In this document: positions 1 through 7,638 of the stretch, in pieces
How the letters are laid out: the number at the start of each line of letters is the position of its first letter
How positions within the stretch are numbered: the stretch's first letter is position 1
Assembly: GCA_023397475.1 (NCBI GenBank)
Contig: JAEWUD010000029.1
Location: forward strand, 1-28,683
Direction of reading: 5' to 3'
Length of the DNA: 28,683 nt
Source of the DNA: Bacillota bacterium
GTDB lineage: Bacteria; Bacillota; Clostridia; Saccharofermentanales; Saccharofermentanaceae
The notes under the pieces: generated by a model
Seen by the model: only the letters and a program-made list of their open reading frames with translations
Databases searched by the model: none
What the model was told of the DNA's origin: nothing
Position numbers and translations under genes: made by a program

Positions 1-691
1 GTGCCGTTACACTGATATAGTTCGTTCCCGATGTCTTGAATTTCGACAAAGGAATCAGGTAGCTTGTTGTTCCACGGTCCGTAATCCATGCGTCGTAACC
101 GTCGCCAGGGTATGCGGGATTCGGGTTAGTTGCGGAATGAACTACTTTATAACCGTCAAGATTGGAAGAATCGATTCTGTTCCAAGTGACCAGGACGCCG
201 TCAGCCTGTAGCGTTGCGCTGACAGAAGGCACAATGTAGGAAGTGGCAGTCGTGGCGGCAGTGGTTGCGGCAGTGGTTGCCTTGGTTGTCTCCGTGGGCT
301 TCGGCGTCACGGTAGGTGTGGGAGTCGCGGTCGTCTCGAGGGTTGTCTCGAGCACGGCCGTCTCGACGGTCGTCTCAACCGTAGTCTCGACAGTAGTCTC
401 TTCCGTTACAGTTGTTGTAGCGTCTGTCGTCTCATCTGTTACAAGTGTGGTGGCTTCGGTCGTTTGCGGGTTCTGCCCGCCGAATAAGGTCTGGAAAAGT
501 CTTCCGTTTGTCGCGACGTTGGCCGCGAGACCGGCAGATGTAGCAAGGACAAGAACTGCCGCAACACTTATCAGAACCAGTCGGGCTCTCGGTACGGACT
601 TGACACTCTTCATACGACTCGCCAGGGCAGCCTTAAAATCATCCGTTAACTTCATATTCTCCAATGCCTCCTTATATTCTTTATCGAACAT
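1..691 (-). CDS. Membrane-anchored protein with Thr-rich linker and FnIII-like domain, likely sigma-linked (partial)
   Basis: The frame is open from an ATG at 689-691 to the window edge, so the C-terminus is missing. The ATG has GGAGG at 701-705 and overlaps the last 11 bases of the sigma factor gene, so the two are translationally coupled. A second ATG at 653-655 also has a good Shine-Dalgarno sequence. In order the protein shows a short cytoplasmic part (begins MFDKEYKEALENMKL), one hydrophobic segment near residues 40-60, a long Thr/Glu/Val linker with repeated VETT units, a TTAATT stretch, and a fibronectin-III-like domain (VLVTWNRIDSSNLDGYKVV). A sigma gene followed by a single-pass membrane protein is the usual arrangement of an ECF sigma factor with its anti-sigma or sensor partner. 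I infer that role from context only; no known anti-sigma domain is recognisable. Confidence 0.75.
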   Translation of the reverse strand, partial: MFDKEYKEALENMKLTDDFKAALASRMKSVKSVPRARLVLISVAAVLVLATSAGLAANVATNGRLFQTLFGGQNPQTTEATTLVTDETTDATTTVTEETTVETTVETTVETAVLETTLETTATPTPTVTPKPTETTKATTAATTAATTATSYIVPSVSATLQADGVLVTWNRIDSSNLDGYKVVHSATNPNPAYPGDGYDAWITDRGTTSYLIPLSKFKTSGTNYISVTA

Positions 692-1187
692 CGTCGAATA
701 CCTCCTTAAGATCACTCCTCATCTTCTCCCGGGCGCGAGATAACTGCGACCGAACCGTGTGATTCGAGCGACCGAGGACCTTAGCGATCTCATCTGTCGA
801 CAAATCATGGTAGTAGAAGAGATGGACGACGACCCTGTACTTCTCCGGCAGGCGAAACACTGCATCCATGATGCGATTCGACTCTCTGACTTCAGGCTGT
901 CGGACGGAGAGTTCTCCTGCGGCACCGAGATCCTCGATGCTTAGGACGCGCCTTCTCCAAGAAGAGGAAAACAGGCTTTTCCCTTCGTTGACCGCCACGC
1001 GGATTAACCATGCTTTCACATGCTCCTCCGACTCCAGGTTATCGATATTCTTGACCAGCTTCATGAAAACCTGCTGCACGATATCCTCGGCATCCTGCGG
1101 GCTTCTGACTCTTGTCACGGCAATCCGATAGACCATGTCGCCATACGTCTCTACCAGATACGTCAAGTATTCGTTTTGATCCTGCAA
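681..1187 (-). CDS. ECF-type RNA polymerase sigma factor
   Basis: This encodes a sigma-70 family protein of about 168 residues, the normal ECF length. Region 2 is visible (YLVETYGDMVYRIAVTRV, then DAEDIVQQVFMKL), followed by a linker and region 4 with a helix-turn-helix (LSTDEIAKVLGRSNHTVRSQ and LSRAREKM). The frame stays open upstream to 1349, but the extra 54 residues have no family resemblance and would be encoded by the T-rich leader containing a terminator. I therefore chose the TTG at 1185-1187, which has a GAGGAG Shine-Dalgarno sequence about 9 nt upstream. It probably directs RNA polymerase to its own operon and a small regulon, held by the membrane protein encoded immediately downstream. 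The start is the least certain part; the sigma factor call is firm. Confidence 0.85.
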   Translation of the reverse strand: MQDQNEYLTYLVETYGDMVYRIAVTRVRSPQDAEDIVQQVFMKLVKNIDNLESEEHVKAWLIRVAVNEGKSLFSSSWRRRVLSIEDLGAAGELSVRQPEVRESNRIMDAVFRLPEKYRVVVHLFYYHDLSTDEIAKVLGRSNHTVRSQLSRAREKMRSDLKEVFDDVR

Positions 1188-1210
1188 ACCTTTCGGTCTC
1201 CTCTCGTTCT

Positions 1211-1225
1211 GTGAAGGTCCTTCAC
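1211..1225. promoter_or_regulatory. 15-bp perfect dyad upstream of the sigma gene
   Basis: GTGAAGG-T-CCTTCAC reads the same on both strands apart from its central base. It lies 24 bp before the proposed TTG start, in the 5' leader or promoter of the sigma gene. It could be an operator or a short RNA hairpin. No clear -35/-10 pair could be chosen around it. Confidence 0.35.
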
Positions 1226-1295
1226 CAGTAATACAAAGATAACGGGGAAAATGATGCAGTTTTCGGAAATATTCTTGAAAAAAGTTTTTTGGGAT

Positions 1296-1356
1296 AAAAA
1301 AAACGATGCCGGACGTCTTTCGAAAAAGATAGAATGTTCGCATCGTCATCCGGCAT
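1296..1356 (-). terminator. Second rho-independent terminator candidate
   Basis: On the minus strand an 8-bp perfect stem (ATGCCGGA, 1349-1356, with TCCGGCAT, 1306-1313) encloses a loop of about 35 nt and is followed by CG and eight T residues (1296-1303). The large loop makes it weaker than the hairpin at 1396-1422. The two would act in tandem to separate the glp-like operon from the sigma gene. Confidence 0.45.
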
Positions 1357-1395
1357 TCGGAGATTTCTTCTGCCGGGATGTCCTAATAATACGTG

Positions 1396-1422
1396 AAAAA
1401 AACCCCTGAAACAAGGGGTTTT
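1396..1422 (-). terminator. Rho-independent terminator of the glp-like operon
   Basis: On the minus strand AAAACCCCT (1414-1422) pairs perfectly with AGGGGTTTT (1399-1407) around a 6-nt loop, and the T tract continues to 1396, giving seven T residues. It lies about 117 nt after the stop codon of the FAD oxidoreductase gene. The plus strand lacks a comparable T tract, so it serves the minus strand. Confidence 0.8.
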
Positions 1423-1538
1423 CGGGGCTTGATGATCTAAAATTGTCCCCGAAAAGGGACATTGTCAGAAGTATCTTTTCGCGCAATATCGCACGCAATA
1501 TCGTTCGCAACGGCGATCGAGAAGCCATCTGCTTCGTG

Positions 1539-3245
1539 TCACGATTTATCCTGTGATTTAATCCGCGGCATCGACCGTTCCGCGACGATATCCACACCCG
1601 TACCTGCGACATCCTGCAATATTACAGCACCCGACGCGACGGGAGCCTCCAAGGTGATCGCCCCGATCGCCTCCATCACGGAGAAGATCTTGTCTTTGGG
1701 AATCGGCTGAGCCGTAATCACCGGCAACCGCGGATAACGCGCTCCGCGGATCCGTACCGTTGCCGTTACGGTGCGCATCGGGGCGAGAACTTCATTCCTC
1801 GCGTAAACGTCGCCTCGCGGACAGGAATTCCCTGTGACATGAAGCGCACCGTCGTCATCGCGGCGAACCCTCAGACGACAGCCGACCGGACAAACGATGC
1901 AGATCATCTCTTCCGAGGAAGATCTTCCTTCCCCAACTGTCGTCGCAGAGCCTACATTTCTGGTAAACGCGGAAGGCGCCGAGTCGGTAACGACCGAAAA
2001 ACTGATACCAGTCTTGATCCCGACGAGTTGCGCCGCTCGAAGAAGTACCTTCTCGGTCTCGGCAGGCGCCATAACCGGCCGCCGGAATGTAGCGATAGTC
2101 TCCCCGTCAGCTATAACGCGGATCGATGCTCCGCGATACTCGCGGTTGACGCGCAAGAGAAACTCGATGTCGGCAGGTTCGCGATCCACCCGGATTCTGT
2201 GCGGCAGGATCTGTGAGATCCCATCCCCCGCCGTCACCGCATAGGTGTCGCCGGACGCCACTTGACCGGCGGCGTAACGAGCAGCCGCGCGACCGGCCTT
2301 CTCCCCTTCTTCGCTGACAAAATCGACCAGATCATGTACATGAAGAACATTTCCGCAGGAGAAGATTCCGGGAATCGATGTCTCGAGAAGATCCGAGACA
2401 ACAGCGCCCCTCGTACGAGGGCAAATCTCGACACCCGTCGTTTCGACGAGATCGTTCTCGGGAATCAATCCGACCGAAAGGAGCAATGTATCGACAAGAA
2501 GGGTCTGTTCGGTCCCCGCAATCGGTTGCAGTTTGTCATCGACGCGAGCGATACCAACAGATTCCAATCGGTCCTTGCCGCGGATATCGACCACCGTATG
2601 TGACAACAGAAGTGGAATCGCAAAGTCATCGAGACACTGTTTGCGGTTTCTTGCCAAACCGTTCGAATAGGGCATCAGCTCGGCGACGGCGAGAACCTGC
2701 GCCCCGACAAGCGCCATCCGTCGCGCCATGATGAGGCCGATATCTCCGCTGCCGAGAATCAGAACGCGACGCCCGACCATGAATCCTTCCATGTTGATAT
2801 AGCGCTGTGCCGTTCCCGCGGTCCAGATCCCGGCCGGACGGAATCCCGGGAGGCGAATCGCCCCTCTTGTCCGCTCACGACAGCCCATCGCGAGAACCAC
2901 CGCTCGAGCGCTTGCCGTAACCGTACCCTCACTCGGCGTGACATAGGTTACATCTCGATCCGGCGTGATGCCGATGACCATCGCATCCAGTCGAACCGCA
3001 ATCGGAAGCGTGCGTAAACGATCGATATATCGTTCCGCATAGGTCGGACCCGACAGCTCTTCCTTGAATGTATGCAGGCCGAAACCGTTATGTATACACT
3101 GGAGCAGAATGCCGCCGAGCTCATGGTCGCGCTCCAGGAGAAGAATCCGTCCGCGGCCCTCTTCATAAGCAGAGATTGCAGCCGCTAGTCCAGCGCTGCC
3201 ACCGCCGACGACAATGATATCGTACTCGTACTCCGGCTCACGCAT
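1539..3245 (-). CDS. FAD/NAD(P) oxidoreductase fused to a C-terminal DUF1667 domain
   Basis: The 568-residue protein has an N-terminal FAD Rossmann motif (VVGGGSAGLAAA), a second dinucleotide fold near residues 160-187 (VLILGSGDIGLIMARRM) and a C-terminal FAD-contact segment (GIFSCGNVLHVHDLVDFVSEEG). This is the pyridine nucleotide-disulfide oxidoreductase fold without an obvious CxxC redox pair. Residues from about 445 form a DUF1667 module with C449, C452, C456 and C475, a spacing that could hold an Fe-S cluster. DUF1667 is normally a separate protein of about 120 residues encoded beside glycerol-3-phosphate dehydrogenase genes; here it is fused. The gene starts inside the end of the preceding one (8-bp overlap), so the two products probably form one flavoprotein complex. 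The oxidoreductase fold is certain; the glycerol 3-phosphate substrate is inferred. Confidence 0.87.
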   Translation of the reverse strand: MREPEYEYDIIVVGGGSAGLAAAISAYEEGRGRILLLERDHELGGILLQCIHNGFGLHTFKEELSGPTYAERYIDRLRTLPIAVRLDAMVIGITPDRDVTYVTPSEGTVTASARAVVLAMGCRERTRGAIRLPGFRPAGIWTAGTAQRYINMEGFMVGRRVLILGSGDIGLIMARRMALVGAQVLAVAELMPYSNGLARNRKQCLDDFAIPLLLSHTVVDIRGKDRLESVGIARVDDKLQPIAGTEQTLLVDTLLLSVGLIPENDLVETTGVEICPRTRGAVVSDLLETSIPGIFSCGNVLHVHDLVDFVSEEGEKAGRAAARYAAGQVASGDTYAVTAGDGISQILPHRIRVDREPADIEFLLRVNREYRGASIRVIADGETIATFRRPVMAPAETEKVLLRAAQLVGIKTGISFSVVTDSAPSAFTRNVGSATTVGEGRSSSEEMICIVCPVGCRLRVRRDDDGALHVTGNSCPRGDVYARNEVLAPMRTVTATVRIRGARYPRLPVITAQPIPKDKIFSVMEAIGAITLEAPVASGAVILQDVAGTGVDIVAERSMPRIKSQDKS

Positions 3246-4716
3246 GCGTCAATACCTCCTCAACAACCGACGGCGGATCTCCCAGCCGGCCCGTGAAAAG
3301 CTTCGCTTCGGGTCCGTCATAGGTAATCTCGGTCGGGTCGACCCCCAGTTCTTCGGCAAGAATTGCGACGACGCGAGGCTCGCAGAAACCGCCTTGGCAC
3401 CGGCCCATTCCGGGACGCGCGCGTTTCTTAACACCCTTCACCGTTCGAGCGCCGACCGGGCGTCGGATCGCGTCAAGGATCTCGCCCTTCGTGACGTGCT
3501 CGCAGCGGCAGATCATCTCGGCAAACGCCGGGTCGGAACGGACCAGCCTCTCCCGGTCTTCGGGGGACATACGATCCAATCGCAGGGTCGGACGGCGATG
3601 TGTATAGTTGCTTTTCGCGATGAAGGAGAAGTTTTTCGCGAGATATGTCTCGATCAGGTACGAAGGAATCGCCGGCGCCGACGAGAGTCCGGGGGAGTCG
3701 ATACAAGCGACGTGGAAGAGTCCGGGGACCGTGGCAGACGGGCCGATCCGGAAGTCTCCGCCGTTCCCCTTGGCGCGAAGCCCGGCAAATTGCCGGATCA
3801 AGCGATCGCCCGGGACGCCTGCGACCGTTCGGCTGATTTTCGACAGGACGAAGGCCATGCCTTCCGCGGTCGTCTCGATCCCGTCTCGGTCCTCGATATC
3901 GAGCGCATTCGGTCCCAGAAGAAGATTGCCGTCGACGGTCGGCGTCGCGAGGATGCCCTTGCCGACCGAGGAAGGTACCGGATAAATTACCCGGCGGACG
4001 ATCGGGTGCGCCAATTTGTCGACGACAAAGTACTCGCCGCGGCGGGGTGTTATCGTGAAATCCGCTTCCTTCTCGAAAAGTGCCGCGACGCGATCCGCAA
4101 ACAGTCCTGCGCAGTTGATCACCGCACGGGATTCAAAATTGCCATTACTTGTCAGGAGGCGGAAAAAGGCTTGTTCGTCATCCGTTATGCGCTCCGCGCC
4201 GGTCAACTCCGTCAACAAACGAATCTCGATCCCGTTCATCGCCGCCTCTTCCGCGCAGGCGATCGCCGTCTCCCAAGGATTGATGATCGCCGTCGTCGGA
4301 AGTTCCATCGCAAGCGTCACAGTGTCCGAAAGATGAGGTTCAGCGGCCAGAGCTTCCTCCCGGGAGAGGAGGGTTGCGGGAATATCGCGAGCGACGGCAC
4401 GCGCAAACCGAGCGCGAAGTGTTATCTCTTCCTCCTCGGAGGTCGCGACCACCAGCGCGGAGGATCGCACGAAGGAGACGCCGAGCTCGCGGCAGAAATC
4501 CTCATACATCCGGCTGCCCGCGACATTGAGCGCGGCTTTCAGCGTCCCGTCCTCCGGATCCCAGCCGGAATGAACGATCGCACTGTTCGCCATCGTCGCA
4601 CCCGCCCCGACATCCGAGGTCTTCTCGAGAAGGATCACGCGAAGTTCGTACTTCGAGAGCTCCCGCGCAATTGCACAACCGATAATTCCGCCTCCGATAA
4701 TCGCGATGTCGTACAT
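3238..4716 (-). CDS. FAD-dependent glycerol-3-phosphate dehydrogenase-type oxidoreductase with BFD-like [2Fe-2S] domain
   Basis: The 492-residue protein begins with an FAD-binding motif (DIAIIGGGIIGCAIARELSK), typical of the DAO/GlpA family. Its C-terminus is a BFD-like [2Fe-2S] domain with C403, C405, C440 and C445 (MICRCEHVTKGEI and GRCQGGFC). This two-part layout is that of clostridial GlpA-like proteins, which oxidise glycerol 3-phosphate to dihydroxyacetone phosphate and pass electrons to a partner flavoprotein. The partner is encoded directly downstream with an 8-bp overlap. The ATG at 4714-4716 has an AAAGGA ribosome binding site. No glycerol kinase or glycerol facilitator gene is in the window, so the substrate could instead be a 2-hydroxyacid (L-2-hydroxyglutarate oxidase is a relative). 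Confidence 0.83.
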   Translation of the reverse strand: MYDIAIIGGGIIGCAIARELSKYELRVILLEKTSDVGAGATMANSAIVHSGWDPEDGTLKAALNVAGSRMYEDFCRELGVSFVRSSALVVATSEEEEITLRARFARAVARDIPATLLSREEALAAEPHLSDTVTLAMELPTTAIINPWETAIACAEEAAMNGIEIRLLTELTGAERITDDEQAFFRLLTSNGNFESRAVINCAGLFADRVAALFEKEADFTITPRRGEYFVVDKLAHPIVRRVIYPVPSSVGKGILATPTVDGNLLLGPNALDIEDRDGIETTAEGMAFVLSKISRTVAGVPGDRLIRQFAGLRAKGNGGDFRIGPSATVPGLFHVACIDSPGLSSAPAIPSYLIETYLAKNFSFIAKSNYTHRRPTLRLDRMSPEDRERLVRSDPAFAEMICRCEHVTKGEILDAIRRPVGARTVKGVKKRARPGMGRCQGGFCEPRVVAILAEELGVDPTEITYDGPEAKLFTGRLGDPPSVVEEVLTHA

Positions 4717-4803
4717 TCCCGTTTCCTTTCTCGATCGACGCCATTGGAGAGAATCGAACTCACGACCTTAGTCCATCCCCTATAGTCTGTCGAAGCTTAG
4801 TTT

Positions 4804-5340
4804 TTAGGGTCGCTGCAGGTCAAATGACTCGAGGAAATCCTCGCCCTTCTCCACCTCGGTGAAGGATAATCCGGGGAAGCCCACCTGGCGCATCACCTCG
4901 TAGAGCGCAATCGCTACACTATTAGCCAGGTTGAGACTTCTGCACTTCGGGGCCATCGGGATCCGGAAGCATCGATCGAGTCTCTCCCGCAGCAGGTCAT
5001 AAGGAATGCCCGTACTCTCCTTGCCGAAGATCAGGTAGATCTCCCTGCCCTTCTCGATAAACTCCGCAAAATCGAAGGATGAATGCGCCCTCTTCCCATA
5101 GCGTGTCAGGAAGAAATACTCTCCCGGATTTGCCGTAGAGAAGGCGGCGAAGTCCGGATAGACCTGAATCCGCGCATGCTCGAGATGATTGGTCGTCGAA
5201 CGGCGAATGTGTTTCTTTTCGAGGTCGAAACCGATCGGTTCGATCAGATGAAGCGTCACGTCACACGCGACGCAGGTTCGGATGATATTTCCCGTGTTCT
5301 GCGGAATCTCCGGCGAATACAGGACGACGTGAACCGGCAT
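4804..5340 (-). CDS. trmL: tRNA (cytidine/uridine-34-2'-O)-methyltransferase TrmL
   Basis: This is a SPOUT-fold methyltransferase of 178 residues, slightly longer than the usual 150-165. The N-terminus (HVVLYSPEIPQNTGNIIRTC) and the knot motifs (LIFGKESTGIP, then RIPMAPKCRSLNLANSVAIA) are diagnostic of TrmL. The enzyme methylates the 2'-OH of the wobble nucleotide of certain leucine tRNAs in the cytosol, using S-adenosylmethionine. The ATG at 5338-5340 follows an AAAGGAGG ribosome binding site. It sits 64 bp after the nucleoside permease gene and may be read from the same transcript; no terminator with a T tract was seen between them. The role is a housekeeping one, independent of the transporter. 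Confidence 0.92.
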   Translation of the reverse strand: MPVHVVLYSPEIPQNTGNIIRTCVACDVTLHLIEPIGFDLEKKHIRRSTTNHLEHARIQVYPDFAAFSTANPGEYFFLTRYGKRAHSSFDFAEFIEKGREIYLIFGKESTGIPYDLLRERLDRCFRIPMAPKCRSLNLANSVAIALYEVMRQVGFPGLSFTEVEKGEDFLESFDLQRP

Positions 5341-5404
5341 GAGTCCTCCTTTGGGGGCAGATAACAGCTCGTATTCGTTGCGTTGGCGTAACCGAGTTGG
5401 CTCG

Positions 5405-6397
5405 TCAACGCACGCTCTTATCGTACGGAATACCCTCTGCTTTCGGCGCGCGTGACTTCTTCGAGGTGAAGATCAAGACGATCATCGTCACGATGTACGG
5501 AAGCATCTGGTAGATGTTGTCCGCGCTCTTGATGCCGGAGAAGTCCGGCATGAACGGGATGCTCGCCGTGTAGGAGCCGATGACGCGGAACAGCGCGAAG
5601 AACAGGGCTGCGAAAAGAATGCGGACCGGAATCCAGTTACCGAAGATCATGACGGCCAGAGCGAAGAAACCATAGCCGGCAACTGTCGACTGGAAGCCGG
5701 AGCCTGCGGCGATGGTAAACGCCAAGCCTCCGATACCGCCCAGAAATCCCGAAATGGCGACGCCGACATAGCGGTACTTGTACACATTGATGCCGACCGA
5801 ATCCGCCGCGTGCGGATGCTCGCCGCAGGAGCGGAGACGAAGGCCGAATCGAGTGCGGTACAAGACAAAGATCGTAATAATAAGAATAAGAAGGACGATC
5901 GGTGTTGTCAGGTAGAAGTTCTTAAAAACCAGCGCGTCGAAGAAGTTCGCCTCCGCCGGAGCGGTCAGACCGAAATCTTCGTGGGTGATGCGGATCCAGG
6001 TCGGGATATTGATCGTCGTCTGGCCTTGCCCCTGAATCGCCCAGGTCAGGACGATCGCAAAAGCCGGCGCAAACATGTTGAGCGCCGTACCGCCGATTGT
6101 CTGATCAGCCTTAAGACTTACCGCCGCGACGGCTAGTAGAATCGAGAAGATCATACCGGCGGTTCCGGCGACCAGCATCGCCAGTAGCATCGCAAGTTGG
6201 GGGTTCGCTGCCCCCCATCCCGATCCGTCGAGTGCCTTGAGAAAGAGACAGCTGAACAAGGCGCCGATGATCATGATACCTTCGAGCGCGATATTGATCG
6301 TTCCGCTTCGCTCGCTGAACATACCGCCCAGGGCGACGACCAGAAGAGGAATTCCAAATAACAGGGTTGCGCTGAGAATATCCGCGAGAATAATCAT
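5405..6397 (-). CDS. nupQ: Nucleoside ABC transporter permease (NupQ/YufQ type)
   Basis: This 330-residue integral membrane protein has the sugar/nucleoside permease pattern of the BPD_transp_2 family. It has many hydrophobic helices and the conserved segments GMFSERSGTINIALEGIMII near the N-terminus and GLRLRSCGEHPHAADSVGIN before the coupling helix. It is the second of two paired permeases; the BMP-type nucleoside importer needs both. Its ATG overlaps the stop of the upstream permease by 4 bp. The order binding protein, ATPase, permease, permease matches the Bacillus nupNOPQ cluster. The exact nucleoside carried cannot be read from sequence. Confidence 0.9.
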   Translation of the reverse strand: MIILADILSATLLFGIPLLVVALGGMFSERSGTINIALEGIMIIGALFSCLFLKALDGSGWGAANPQLAMLLAMLVAGTAGMIFSILLAVAAVSLKADQTIGGTALNMFAPAFAIVLTWAIQGQGQTTINIPTWIRITHEDFGLTAPAEANFFDALVFKNFYLTTPIVLLILIITIFVLYRTRFGLRLRSCGEHPHAADSVGINVYKYRYVGVAISGFLGGIGGLAFTIAAGSGFQSTVAGYGFFALAVMIFGNWIPVRILFAALFFALFRVIGSYTASIPFMPDFSGIKSADNIYQMLPYIVTMIVLIFTSKKSRAPKAEGIPYDKSVR

Positions 6398-7638
6398 GCT
6401 TTCGTCACCTCCTCTGAATTGTCGGGTTGTGATGCTTCCGAAGAGGGTTCGTCCGAAGCGGGCGGCTCCTTGGAATCCTTCGCCACTGCGTCGGCCGGCC
6501 CCGCTGCATCGGCTATGACGGGTCCGCCGACGGCCGCGGCCGCGGCCTTTTCGTCGCGTCTCTTCAGAAGACGACGAATGACCCCCTGAAGGATCAGCGA
6601 GAATGCGCTTAGGTAAATAATAACGGAGATGATGATATCAATGACTTCTTTGGCATATTCCGGCTGCATCGCTTCACCGCCGACTTGAATGTATGAGATG
6701 AAGAGCGCGCTGAAGATGACGCCGAGCGGGTGGGAGACTGCAAGGAGTGCGACGGGAATACCGTTGAAACCCATCGGAAGGAGAGATTTGACGATCGTGT
6801 ACTGCGCGGTTCCGGAAAGGTAATAGATTCCGCCGCCGATTCCGGCCAGAGCACCCGAGATCGCCATCGACAAGACGATGTTTCGCTTGGCATTGATGCC
6901 GGCGTAGACACTGGCGTTGCGATTGAAGCCGCATGCCTTGAGCTCGTAGCCGAAGGTCGTCCGGTTGAGAATGATGAAGATGATCGCCGCGACCGCAATC
7001 GCGATCATAATACTGATATTCATATAGGTCGAGTTGAAAAGCTCGTCGAGCCCGAGCTTCGGTATCATCGCGGCCGGATTCGCAGCTTCGAGATTCGCCG
7101 TGCGGTCGCCGTTGGAGGCGCCGTAGAAGTTCGCGAGAATCTGCGGAATGTTGGCCATCAGAAGATTTGCCAGGAACAGTCCGATCCAGTTGAACATGAT
7201 CGACGTTATGACTTCATTGACGTTGAAGAGAGCCTTGCAGATGCCGGGGAAAAATCCCCACAACGCGCCGCCGAGCATGGCCGCCAGAAGCGCCGCCCAC
7301 CAGGGCATCTTCAGCACCGCGCCCGTAAAGATCGCGAGGAATGCTCCGATCGTGTACTGGCCGGTCGCTCCGATGTTGAACAGTCCGGTCTTGAAGGCAA
7401 ATGCGACGGAAAGACCGGTGAAGATCAACGGCGCCGCCTGGTAAAGGACCTTCGCAAACTTCTCCGGAGACAGGACTCCGGTAAGTAGCACCTGCTGAAT
7501 TCCGTAGGAAGATCGTTCGGGATTGACGATCAGAAGCAGAAGATACCCGAAAACCAGTCCGATTAGGATGGAGAAGATCGAGGAATAAATACTGATTGCC
7601 CCGCGGGATGTGAGGGCTTTCTGAATCTTTGTCTTCAC
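6394..7638 (-). CDS. nupP: Nucleoside ABC transporter permease (NupP/YufP type)
   Basis: This 414-residue permease belongs to the same family as its downstream partner. Conserved pieces include LSVAFAFKTGLFNIGATGQ and the coupling-helix region FGYELKACGFNRNASVYAGI, with around eight to ten hydrophobic segments. After the last membrane segment there is an Ala/Pro/Ser/Glu-rich cytoplasmic tail of roughly 50 residues that is probably disordered and not needed for transport. The gene overlaps the ATPase gene by 4 bp upstream and the second permease gene by 4 bp downstream, so translation is coupled along the operon. Confidence 0.9.
   Translation of the reverse strand: MKTKIQKALTSRGAISIYSSIFSILIGLVFGYLLLLIVNPERSSYGIQQVLLTGVLSPEKFAKVLYQAAPLIFTGLSVAFAFKTGLFNIGATGQYTIGAFLAIFTGAVLKMPWWAALLAAMLGGALWGFFPGICKALFNVNEVITSIMFNWIGLFLANLLMANIPQILANFYGASNGDRTANLEAANPAAMIPKLGLDELFNSTYMNISIMIAIAVAAIIFIILNRTTFGYELKACGFNRNASVYAGINAKRNIVLSMAISGALAGIGGGIYYLSGTAQYTIVKSLLPMGFNGIPVALLAVSHPLGVIFSALFISYIQVGGEAMQPEYAKEVIDIIISVIIYLSAFSLILQGVIRRLLKRRDEKAAAAAVGGPVIADAAGPADAVAKDSKEPPASDEPSSEASQPDNSEEVTKA

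Larger units (their letters stand above)
1188..1538. other. Intergenic region between sigma gene and glp-like operon
   Basis: This 351-bp stretch holds no credible gene. It contains two minus-strand terminators (1296-1356 and 1396-1422), a 15-bp dyad (1211-1225) and an A/T-rich leader. The sigma gene promoter must lie here, but no convincing SigA-type or ECF-type promoter was found. Confidence 0.6.

Noticed and set aside
243..743. Plus-strand frame rich in Val/Ser repeats
   Set aside because: It is the reverse complement of the Thr-rich linker of the minus-strand membrane protein, which has a ribosome binding site, a membrane segment and an FnIII-like domain.
3214..4785. A 523-codon plus-strand open frame opposite the GlpA-like gene
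   Set aside because: It is the shadow of a GC-rich gene: no family resemblance, Arg/Asp-rich composition, and the minus strand encodes a clear FAD enzyme with overlapping neighbours.
5385..5412. Terminator after the nucleoside permease gene
   Set aside because: GCGTTG and CAACGC can pair around an inner CGAG/CTCG, but there is no T tract on the minus strand.
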